NCBI GenBank assembly: GCA_017612495.1
Contig: JAGAFQ010000066.1
Location: forward strand, 1-5,155
Direction: 5' to 3'
From: Clostridia bacterium
Lineage (GTDB): Bacteria; Bacillota; Clostridia; Oscillospirales; CAG-272
DNA length: 5,155 bases
Below, piece after piece: positions 1-5,155 of this stretch. The translations under genes and the position numbers were made by a program. The notes beneath the pieces were generated by a model. The model made no database searches. It was given only the letters and a program-made list of their open reading frames with translations, and had not been told where the DNA came from. Each line of letters opens with the position of its first letter. Position 1 is the first letter of the stretch.

Positions 1-1
1 G

Positions 2-922
2 ACTATTGAGCGCAAGGCGATAAAGCGCAATATAATGGATCTTATCGATTTTGGGTATGATATAAATTATGAAGAGACCGCGCGCTCGGTCAAAAGGCCT
101 GACGGCAGTGAAGAGACTACCACCATCCTTTCGGATTTCTATATCGAAAGAGATTTTACCGACAGCGAACTCCGCTTGCTCATCGACAGCGTCATGTTCT
201 CAAAGCACATTCCGCGTGCGCAGTGCAAAGAGCTGGTATCGAAGCTTTCGAAGCTTTCAAACAAATATTTCAATTCGCGCATCAAGTTTATCAGCACCAT
301 GCCCGACGATGTGCCGCAAAACAAACAGCTCTTTTATAATATCGAGATAATCGACGAGGCGATCGCTCACGGCAAGCAGATAACGTTTGAATATAACCGT
401 TTTGGAAGCGACAAACAGATGCATCCCGAAACCGACCAAGACGGCAACGTCAAAACGTTCACGGCAAACCCTTATCAGATCGTCGCCGCAAACGGCAGAT
501 ATTATCTGATTTGCAATTATGATAAATATGACGACGTTGCGAACATACGCCTTGACAGGATCACCAATATCAAATGCACCGTCAATAGGGCAAAGCCTCA
601 AAAGCAGGTACCCGAGATATCCGGCGGTTTTAATCTGCCAAAGCACATGGCGGAGCATATCTATATGTTTTCGGGTGCTTCGGCTCCCGTTTCGTTCAGA
701 GCGAAAAAATATCTTATCAGCGATATCATTGACTGGTTCGGCAAGGATGTGCGCTTTTCTGATGAAACGGACGATGAGATCACCGTGACCACTACGGTAA
801 ATATCAAAGCGATGCGCATCTGGGCGCTTCAATATGCGCTTCACATAAAGGTATTATCTCCGCAGACGCTTGCGGATGACGTAAAGAGCGATATTGAAAA
901 AGCACTTGCAAATTACAACTGA
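2..922 (+). CDS. WYL-domain transcriptional regulator (5' end missing)
   Basis: DNA-binding regulator of the HTH-WYL-WCX type, in which the WYL domain is thought to sense a ligand (nucleotide or nucleic acid in studied cases). The frame is open to the left edge. The first visible residues (TIERKAIKRNIMDLIDFGYDI without the last I) resemble the end of an HTH_11 winged helix, so an apparent ATG at base 35 is internal; it also lacks a ribosome binding site. About 306 residues are visible; roughly 30-50 N-terminal residues are probably missing, judging from family lengths of about 320-350. In the visible fragment, the WYL core lies near residues 125-190: ITFEYNRFG, then NPYQIVAANGRYYL, where YYL (about 167-169) replaces the namesake W-Y-L, then IRLDRI with the conserved Arg. 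A C-terminal WCX-like domain ends with IWALQYALHIKVLSP (about 273-287). It is followed in the same direction by the flavoenzyme gene. The effector and target genes cannot be told from the sequence. Confidence 0.9.
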   Translation, partial: TIERKAIKRNIMDLIDFGYDINYEETARSVKRPDGSEETTTILSDFYIERDFTDSELRLLIDSVMFSKHIPRAQCKELVSKLSKLSNKYFNSRIKFISTMPDDVPQNKQLFYNIEIIDEAIAHGKQITFEYNRFGSDKQMHPETDQDGNVKTFTANPYQIVAANGRYYLICNYDKYDDVANIRLDRITNIKCTVNRAKPQKQVPEISGGFNLPKHMAEHIYMFSGASAPVSFRAKKYLISDIIDWFGKDVRFSDETDDEITVTTTVNIKAMRIWALQYALHIKVLSPQTLADDVKSDIEKALANYN

Positions 923-944
923 TAGGCGATTGTGCAAGTGTTTT
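899..944 (+). terminator. Weak inverted repeat spanning the WYL stop codon, possible terminator or attenuator
   Basis: CACTTGCA (903-910) is the exact reverse complement of TGCAAGTG (933-940). A G-T wobble and three A-T pairs extend the stem outward (899-902 with 941-944), and TTTT follows the 8-bp core. The 22-nt loop contains the stop codon of the regulator gene. The arms are AT-rich and the loop is large, so this would be a weak intrinsic terminator or attenuator. It could instead be an operator-like dyad. Read-through into the flavoenzyme gene is possible. Confidence 0.35.
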
Positions 945-968
945 GCGAAAAATTGCCATATCAAAATC

Positions 969-974
969 GGAGAG
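969..974 (+). promoter_or_regulatory. Ribosome binding site that fixes the start of the flavoenzyme gene
   Basis: GGAGAG lies 4 nt before the ATG at 979. The frame could also be opened by a TTG at 943, but no purine-rich site precedes that codon. The protein from the ATG begins directly with the Rossmann beta strand (KEYDVITVGAG), as is normal for this family, so 979 is preferred. Confidence 0.85.
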
Positions 975-978
975 AAAT

Positions 979-1836
979 ATGAAAGAATACGACGTAATAA
1001 CCGTGGGGGCAGGCCCCGCAGCGCTTTCCTGCGCTATCTATCTTTGCCGCGGAGGCAAGAGCGTGCTTTGTATATCAAACGGAAAGAGCGCACTTGAGGG
1101 CGATATGAAGATCGAAAACTATTTCGGCTTTGGATCGATAAGCGGCTCGGAACTTTTGAAAATCGGAACCGAGCAGGCGAAAAAACTCGGTGCCGAAATA
1201 AAAAACGGCGAGGTCGTCGGAGTTCAAATGGGGCAATCGGGCTATACCGTTTTTACATCCGACGGCGAATATCGCTGCAAAAAATTGCTTATCGCAACAG
1301 GCAGAACACAAAGCGTCCCGAAGATCGACGGTCTTGACGGATTTATCGGACGCGGAGTCAGTTTTTGCGCCGTCTGCGACGGATTTTTATACCGCAATAA
1401 AAAAATCGCCGTTTTAGGCAACGGCGTTTATGCAAAGCACGAATGTGAGGTGCTTATGCAAATGGGATGCGGCGTGACGCTTTTCACAAACGGCAAAGAA
1501 CTTGACGGAATTGATTTCCCGTTTGTCATAAAGGATAAAATCGCCTCGCTGTCGGGCGATGAGAGAATAAACGCAGTTTGTCTTGAAAACGGCGAAAAAA
1601 TCGAAATATCGGCTTTTTTCGTGGCAGAAGGTACTGCCGGGGCAACAGACCTTGCGCGCAAGATAGGAATTTTTACAAGCGATGACGGAAAGTATATAAT
1701 AACCGATAAAAACGGCAGGACGAACGCTCCCGGCGTATATGCCGCAGGAGATTGCACGGGCGGCTTTTGCCAGGTGGCAACGGCGGTATCGTCGGGTGCT
1801 TTGGCGGCAAACGAGATCTTATCGGAATTAAGATGA
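979..1836 (+). CDS. Thioredoxin-reductase-like FAD-dependent oxidoreductase
   Basis: Cytosolic flavoprotein of the low-molecular-weight thioredoxin reductase family, expected to pass electrons through FAD to a CxxC disulfide and on to a thioredoxin-like partner. It has 285 residues against about 310-320 for classical TrxB. Visible motifs: FAD Rossmann motif GAGPAA (10-15, with A where the last G is usual), ENYFGF (46-51), ATG (106-108), redox pair C130-AV-C133 in SFCAVCDGF, second Rossmann motif GNGVYA (147-152), and the C-terminal FAD motif GVYAAGDC (252-259) followed by QVATAVSSGALAA. Where classical TrxB has HRRDxxRA for the NADPH 2'-phosphate, this protein reads LFTNGKELD (168-176), with no paired arginines. 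The electron donor may therefore not be NADPH; NADH, ferredoxin or another flavoprotein are possible, as known for clostridial ferredoxin-dependent relatives. The family is secure, the exact donor and acceptor are not, so no trxB symbol is given. The upstream neighbour is the WYL regulator, 56 bp away. Confidence 0.88.
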   Translation: MKEYDVITVGAGPAALSCAIYLCRGGKSVLCISNGKSALEGDMKIENYFGFGSISGSELLKIGTEQAKKLGAEIKNGEVVGVQMGQSGYTVFTSDGEYRCKKLLIATGRTQSVPKIDGLDGFIGRGVSFCAVCDGFLYRNKKIAVLGNGVYAKHECEVLMQMGCGVTLFTNGKELDGIDFPFVIKDKIASLSGDERINAVCLENGEKIEISAFFVAEGTAGATDLARKIGIFTSDDGKYIITDKNGRTNAPGVYAAGDCTGGFCQVATAVSSGALAANEILSELR

Positions 1837-1845
1837 TTTGATCAT

Positions 1846-1887
1846 AAAAGGGGTTGTTAAAAAGTCCGATGACTTTTTAACAACCCC
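1846..1887 (-). terminator. Intrinsic terminator for the minus-strand acyltransferase operon (hairpin H1)
   Basis: GGGGTTGTTAAAAAGTC (1850-1866) pairs perfectly with 1871-1887 around a CGAT loop. Read on the minus strand, the stem is followed by TTTT (complement of 1846-1849). On the plus strand it is followed by GTCGAATTTG, which is not a T-run. This orientation suits termination of transcripts coming from the DHHW gene, whose stop lies about 165 bp upstream of it on that strand. Confidence 0.6.
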
Positions 1888-1900
1888 GTCGAATTTGACT

Positions 1901-1926
1901 CGGCGGCTTGAACAGCCGCCGTTTTT
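1901..1926 (+). terminator. Intrinsic terminator downstream of the flavoenzyme gene (hairpin H2)
   Basis: A GC-rich 8-bp stem, CGGCGGCT (1901-1908) with AGCCGCCG (1914-1921), has a TGAAC loop and is followed by TTTTT (1922-1926). This is the classical form of a rho-independent terminator, 65 bp after the flavoenzyme stop. The same T-run is also the 5' side of hairpin H3, so termination and H3 folding may compete. Confidence 0.65.
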
Positions 1927-2016
1927 GCTTTGAAAAAGAGCAAATCGGGTGTTTTCAAGGCAAAAACCGTCAAATGTCGCGGCGATTTCGGCGGCACCCG
2001 ACCGCCGAAACCGCGA

Positions 2017-2054
2017 GGGGGTGTTAAAAAACGAGTTTTTAACACCCCCTTTTT
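2017..2054 (+). terminator. Intrinsic terminator at the right end of the element (hairpin H5)
   Basis: GGGGGTGTTAAAAA (2017-2030) pairs perfectly over 14 bp with 2036-2049 around an ACGAG loop and is followed by TTTTT (2050-2054). The T-run overlaps the complement of the DHHW stop codon (2053-2055). It should stop plus-strand transcripts before they run antisense into the DHHW gene. On the minus strand the stem is followed by CTCGCGG, so it is not a good terminator in that direction. Confidence 0.7.
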
Positions 2055-3255
2055 ATATGCCGAAATCGTACATATTGTCTGCAAATGAACTGTTCGTATA
2101 CATCACAACGACCATATCGGGTCTTTGACTTTCGATATACGAGACGAGCCTTGTTTTGTCGAACGCGCGCAGATCTATCATTTCAAGGGTCGATACGGAG
2201 GTCGATAAAAATGCCGAAAAGGGCAGTGCGTATGAATCTTTGATGAGTATGATATGACCTTTGCCCGAATTATTTTCGTTTTCAATGATGAGGTGCGAAA
2301 AGTCATAGCCGAAATAAGCGGCATACATATTCGCCTCTTCATCCTTGCCCGATAAAAAGTCAGAGCGCACTATCGTGTCTTTCAACTTGCCCTCCCACAT
2401 GGGCACGTCGGTGCTCACCTCGGCGTCATAGACTTTTAAGTGCGTGTCAAATGACGGCAAAAGCAGTTCCAGATCATCTCGTCCCGCGGCGGCGGCGCCT
2501 ATGCGTCTGCCCTGCGAGCCTAAGAACATATTTTTATATAAAACACCGTGCCAATTATCGATATTTTTGTCGTCGAGGGCAAGATCATATTTTGAATTTA
2601 TATAAGAGAGCGCCGTTTTGTAGGCGAAAAACGCGGTCTTGTGCTTCCAATGGTGGTCTGTCTTGAAATAGGCGTCTTTTAGTTCGTCAGGAGAAAAAGA
2701 TTTTTTCATATCCTCTCTCAAATCGAGATAGTCAACTCCGTTTTTTTCAAGCACGGAGAGAAAATCGTCGGTGTTTTCGTCACAATAAAATTTTATATTG
2801 TAGGGAAGCTTTGTTACGCCGTCTATATATTTGCAGGGAGCGACGATATATAAAAGCGGAATGTTTTCTTTTTCAAGCTCCTCTTTTAATTTGACCGTCT
2901 GATTTGCGTGATAGTCGGTGTTTTGCGCTTTTAAGGGGAAGTGCAGACTTCCGTTTTCGTCTTTGATGATATAGCCGTATTCGACGTCTTCAAAAAGACG
3001 GTTGTCTATCGTCTTTTGCAGAGCGGAATATGCTTTTATGAACTGCGTTTCAAAGGCGATATTAGAGCCGAACGCATTTTTGATGTTCGCCGATACGTTT
3101 TCAAAAGAAAGCGTTTCGGTGCCCGTTATCACGTGATAGGCATATCTGCCGACGTTCAGAAAGACCGAGGCGCAGAACACCGCAAAAATAACGGCGATAA
3201 AGACAAGGGCCGTAACGCTTTGTCTGTTAAAAAACTTTTTGATGCTTTTATTCAT
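2053..3255 (-). CDS. DHHW/AlgX-like SGNH-type protein, partner of the MBOAT acyltransferase
   Basis: A 400-residue protein with a short basic cytosolic N-terminus, one membrane segment at about residues 14-34, and an extracytoplasmic domain related to AlgJ/AlgX. These proteins take an acyl group handed over by an MBOAT membrane protein and transfer it to an exported glycan, or assist in that step. Visible motifs: TDHHW (199-203), equivalent to the catalytic Asp-x-His of AlgX; GSQGRRIG (246-253) followed by GRDDLELLLPSF; and ILIKDSYALPF (336-346), where S341 in KDS occupies the place of the nucleophile in the GDS motif. IDLRAF (360-365) is also typical. Length is near the family norm of about 370-420. 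The ATG at 3255 is supported by GAGGG 5 nt upstream. The gene begins 17 nt after the MBOAT stop, so the two are surely co-transcribed. The glycan acceptor is unknown; acetylation is the commonest role of the pair. Confidence 0.9.
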   Translation of the reverse strand: MNKSIKKFFNRQSVTALVFIAVIFAVFCASVFLNVGRYAYHVITGTETLSFENVSANIKNAFGSNIAFETQFIKAYSALQKTIDNRLFEDVEYGYIIKDENGSLHFPLKAQNTDYHANQTVKLKEELEKENIPLLYIVAPCKYIDGVTKLPYNIKFYCDENTDDFLSVLEKNGVDYLDLREDMKKSFSPDELKDAYFKTDHHWKHKTAFFAYKTALSYINSKYDLALDDKNIDNWHGVLYKNMFLGSQGRRIGAAAAGRDDLELLLPSFDTHLKVYDAEVSTDVPMWEGKLKDTIVRSDFLSGKDEEANMYAAYFGYDFSHLIIENENNSGKGHIILIKDSYALPFSAFLSTSVSTLEMIDLRAFDKTRLVSYIESQRPDMVVVMYTNSSFADNMYDFGI

Positions 3256-3272
3256 AACTGCCCTCGTTTTTT

Positions 3273-4718
3273 CTAAAAGTTAAAGTAAATAAACGGATTA
3301 TACGAGCCCTTGACTATATAAGCGCAGGCAAGTATAAATCCCGCCGACAGCAAAACGGGGTATAAAATCCCGAATGCCGCATTGACGATCTTCGAGTCTT
3401 TTCCGTTTTCGTTGGGACGCGGTATTTTCGATATCGGCATCGAAAAGAGGATGCCGCAGATAAGAAAGAGCTTGTTTTCTGAAAAGTATCTCAAAAACAT
3501 AATATCGAATTCCGCTTTGCCTGCAAACATACTGCCAAGATACGACATTGCCGCAGATAAGCTCTCGGCTCTGAAAAGGACCCAGGCGGATATTACGCAA
3601 ATAAGCGTCAATATATGCCCGATCATACGGTGCGGCAGTTTCGGTTTTGCGTTTTTGTCGATGTATTTTTTGGGAAAAGTGCGCTCAAAGAGGATGATGA
3701 CAAAATAGAATAGCCCCCAGATAATAAAATTCCAGGCGGCGCCGTGCCAAATGCCCGTTAACAGCCATACGATAAAAAGATTGAATATTTCTCTTGCCTT
3801 TGAGCATCTGTTGCCGCCGAGCGGAATATAGACGTAATCGCGGAACCACGACGAGAGGGAAATGTGCCATCTGCGCCAAAAATCGGTTACAGAGCGCGCG
3901 ATATAGGGGAAATTGAAGTTTTCTTCAAAGTGAAAGCCGAACATCCTGCCAAGACCTATCGCCATATCGCTGTATCCCGAAAAATCGAAATATATCTGCA
4001 AGGTATAAGAAACGGCGCCGAGCCACGCAAACGGCATGGAAAGATCGCTTTGTGCAAAGGCGGCATCGGCAATGAGCGCCGTCGTGTTGGCGATAAGCAC
4101 TTTTTTGCAAAGACCGATGATGAAGCGGCAAACGCCGTCTGAAAAAAGCGAAAGATCGATTTTTCTGTTGTCTATTTCATCGGCAACCGTCTTGTATCTT
4201 ACAATGGGACCTGCTATGAGCTGCGGAAAAAGGGATATATAGAGTCCGACGTGATAAAAGCTTCTTTGCGCATCTACCTTTTTTCTGTAAACGTCCGCAA
4301 CGTATGAGATCGACTGAAAGGTGAAAAACGAAATTCCGAGCGGCAGAGATATTTTCGGCACTGCGAGCGATGTATTAAAAAGTGAATTTATGTTTGCAAC
4401 GGTAAACGAAAGATACTTGAAGACAAAGATCATACCGAGATTGAAAACGAGCGACAAAACGAGCATCGTTTTCGCCTTTTTCGTATCTTTATATTTATCT
4501 ATCGCCATACCGAAAAGCCAGTTTGCCGTGATGGATAAAAGCATGACCGACAAAAAATATAAATTGTCAGCGGCATAGAAAACAAGGCTTGATATGAATA
4601 AAAGAACGTTTCTGTAAACCGTGCGGTATTTTTCTTTAACTGTCTTGCCGACGGCGTAGTATAAAAACAAAACTATCGGCAAAAAGGCAAACAGGAATAC
4701 CTTACTTGAAAAGAGCAT
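3273..4718 (-). CDS. MBOAT-family membrane O-acyltransferase (AlgI/DltB-like)
   Basis: A polytopic membrane protein of 481 residues (AlgI relatives are about 460-520). Such proteins take an acyl group, usually acetyl, from a cytosolic donor and pass it across the membrane for modification of a surface or secreted polysaccharide. Landmarks: hydrophobic N-terminus FLFAFLPIVLFLYY (8-21); PLGISFFTFQSISYVADVYR (126-145); LFPQLIAGPIVRY (163-175); YFDFSGYSDMAIGLG (243-257); FNFPYIARSVTDFWRRWHIS (268-287) with H285; WFRDYVYIPLGGNR (291-304); and TGIWHGAAWNF (321-331), whose H325 matches the invariant active-site histidine of MBOAT enzymes. The ATG at 4718 has AGGAGA 7 nt upstream. It lies 17 nt after the exonuclease stop and 17 nt before the DHHW gene, its functional partner. 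No D-alanylation genes are visible, which argues for the AlgI/PatA type rather than DltB. Confidence 0.94.
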   Translation of the reverse strand: MLFSSKVFLFAFLPIVLFLYYAVGKTVKEKYRTVYRNVLLFISSLVFYAADNLYFLSVMLLSITANWLFGMAIDKYKDTKKAKTMLVLSLVFNLGMIFVFKYLSFTVANINSLFNTSLAVPKISLPLGISFFTFQSISYVADVYRKKVDAQRSFYHVGLYISLFPQLIAGPIVRYKTVADEIDNRKIDLSLFSDGVCRFIIGLCKKVLIANTTALIADAAFAQSDLSMPFAWLGAVSYTLQIYFDFSGYSDMAIGLGRMFGFHFEENFNFPYIARSVTDFWRRWHISLSSWFRDYVYIPLGGNRCSKAREIFNLFIVWLLTGIWHGAAWNFIIWGLFYFVIILFERTFPKKYIDKNAKPKLPHRMIGHILTLICVISAWVLFRAESLSAAMSYLGSMFAGKAEFDIMFLRYFSENKLFLICGILFSMPISKIPRPNENGKDSKIVNAAFGILYPVLLSAGFILACAYIVKGSYNPFIYFNF

Positions 4719-4735
4719 TGACTTTTCTCCTGAAT

Positions 4736-5155
4736 TTATAAAATATCGGGCAGATCTTCGCCTTCAAGAGACAGAAGCGCATAGCGCAGAGCCAAAAGAT
4801 AAAGACGGCGCTCATCTTTTCCGCCGCATTCGAGTTTATCTTTGAAAAGGCGGAATATCTCGCCTTTTATCGTTGGGTCTTTGGTGAGCCTTTCATAATC
4901 GAAATCGGGCATAGCGGAATTCACCGTTTCAAGATAGAAAAGGTCAAAAAGCGACGCATCGAGATTTATATGCGAAAGATCGAACGTTTCGGGAACGTTT
5001 CCGATAAGTTCAAGACGCAGAAGGGTATCGCCGCTGTATCCTTTTGCATCGCAAAGGGTTTTTATTTTTGAAACAAGCTCGCCCTCGTTTGATATACCGC
5101 TTATATCGAGCGTATCTTTTTCATATCTGCGCTTTGAAAAACGCAGTTTTTCAAA
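4736..5155 (-). CDS. SbcD/YhaO-type metallophosphoesterase DNA exonuclease, C-terminal part
   Basis: The reading frame is open from the right edge to a TAA at 4736-4738, giving 139 C-terminal residues. The N-terminal calcineurin-like phosphoesterase domain, which would carry the metal-binding motifs, lies outside the window. The visible part fits the C-terminal accessory region of YhaO-like DNA repair exonucleases: it begins FEKLRFSKRRYEKDTLDISG, runs through SNEGELVSKIK and LLRLELIGNVPETFDL, then DFDYERLTKDPTIKGEIFRLF, and ends with YLLALRYALLSLEGED, which resembles the LALEYGLEALEG-type end of that family. A GTG at 4924 could be read as the start of a 62-residue protein, but the homologous-looking sequence continues well upstream of it. 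It precedes the MBOAT gene by 17 nt. The assignment comes from recognising the C-terminal pattern only, without catalytic residues, and is therefore moderate. Confidence 0.65.
   Translation of the reverse strand, partial: FEKLRFSKRRYEKDTLDISGISNEGELVSKIKTLCDAKGYSGDTLLRLELIGNVPETFDLSHINLDASLFDLFYLETVNSAMPDFDYERLTKDPTIKGEIFRLFKDKLECGGKDERRLYLLALRYALLSLEGEDLPDIL

Larger units (their letters stand above)
1844..2057. repeat. Structured intergenic element with hairpin termini, possible MITE-like repeat or structured RNA
   Basis: This stretch fills the gap between two convergent genes. The helices seen are: H1 1850-1866 with 1871-1887 (17 bp, perfect); closing helix 1893-1899 with 1969-1975 (7 bp); H2 1901-1908 with 1914-1921 (8 bp); H3 1922-1936 with 1952-1966 (15 bp, one T-G wobble); H4 1977-1982 plus 1986-1994 with 2002-2016 (15 bp, 3-nt bulge); H5 2017-2030 with 2036-2049 (14 bp). 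The closing helix surrounds H2 and H3, making a three-way junction. The H3 loop (TCGGGTG, 1945-1951) is exactly complementary to the whole 7-nt H4 loop (CACCCGA, 1995-2001). About three quarters of the 200 bases are paired before counting the loop-loop contact. The ends form imperfect inverted repeats: GGGGTTGTTAAAAAG at the left and the complement of GGGGGTGTTAAAAAC at the right, 13 of 15 identical. No transposase is present and no clear target duplication is seen. The structure is directly visible; its identity as repeat, RNA or both is inferred. Confidence 0.65.

Noticed and set aside
257..844. 195-codon open frame on the minus strand inside the WYL gene
   Set aside because: It lies antisense to a clearly recognisable protein and shows no domain of its own; it is a shadow of the real frame.
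35..922. ATG at 35 as the true start of the WYL protein
   Set aside because: There is no ribosome binding site, and the upstream codons in frame (from base 2) continue the HTH-like sequence. The gene is cut by the window edge.
943..978. TTG at 943 as the start of the flavoenzyme
   Set aside because: There is no Shine-Dalgarno sequence before it, and the extra 12 residues precede the normal start of the Rossmann fold. The ATG at 979 has GGAGAG.
1850..2054. Self-cleaving ribozyme or CRISPR repeat in the intergenic element
   Set aside because: I found no hammerhead CUGANGA core, and there are no regularly spaced direct repeats. The repeats are inverted and unequal in spacing.
1857..2084. 75-codon minus-strand open frame covering the intergenic element
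   Set aside because: It starts inside the 3' end of the DHHW gene and its codons are fixed by the inverted repeats and hairpin arms. The peptide shows no recognisable domain. The base pairing explains the sequence better than coding does.
4736..4924. Small 62-residue protein starting at GTG 4924
   Set aside because: The same frame is open to the right edge, and the upstream residues match the exonuclease C-terminal pattern, so it is only the tail of a larger protein.

Overview
The window looks like chromosomal DNA of a low- to mid-GC Gram-positive anaerobe, most likely a Clostridia member (Oscillospiraceae/Ruminococcaceae-like). This rests on the type of WYL regulator, the short thioredoxin-reductase-like flavoprotein with a CAVCDG redox site, the AlgI-type MBOAT plus DHHW protein pair, strong GGAG-type ribosome binding sites and A/T-rich codon choice. 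The taxonomic guess is inference from protein style only; there is no marker gene.

Layout. Bases 2-922 (+) encode the C-terminal 306 residues of a WYL-domain transcriptional regulator whose N-terminal HTH lies mostly off the left edge. After a 56-bp gap holding a weak inverted repeat, 979-1836 (+) encodes a thioredoxin-reductase-like FAD enzyme that keeps the CxxC site but lacks the usual NADPH-phosphate-binding arginines. On the minus strand, read from right to left, there is a three-gene tandem with 17-nt gaps: the C-terminal part of a metallophosphoesterase-type DNA exonuclease (4736-5155, cut by the right edge), an MBOAT O-acyltransferase (3273-4718) and a DHHW/AlgX-like SGNH-type membrane-anchored protein (2053-3255). 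The MBOAT and DHHW proteins form a recognisable pair for moving acyl groups across the membrane and placing them on an extracellular glycan.

The two gene groups converge on 1837-2052. This space is almost entirely filled by a roughly 200-bp, highly structured element (1850-2049, with flanking A/T runs to 2054). By eye it holds five hairpins, a closing helix that makes a three-way junction, and a perfect 7-nt complementarity between two hairpin loops (a possible kissing loop). Its two ends are themselves near-identical hairpins in inverted orientation. The outer hairpins carry T-runs on opposite strands, so the element probably works at least as a bidirectional terminator. It could also be a MITE-like repeat or an uncharacterised structured RNA. 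This is the most interesting part of the window; the protein-coding genes are otherwise ordinary members of known families, apart from the altered cofactor site of the flavoenzyme.
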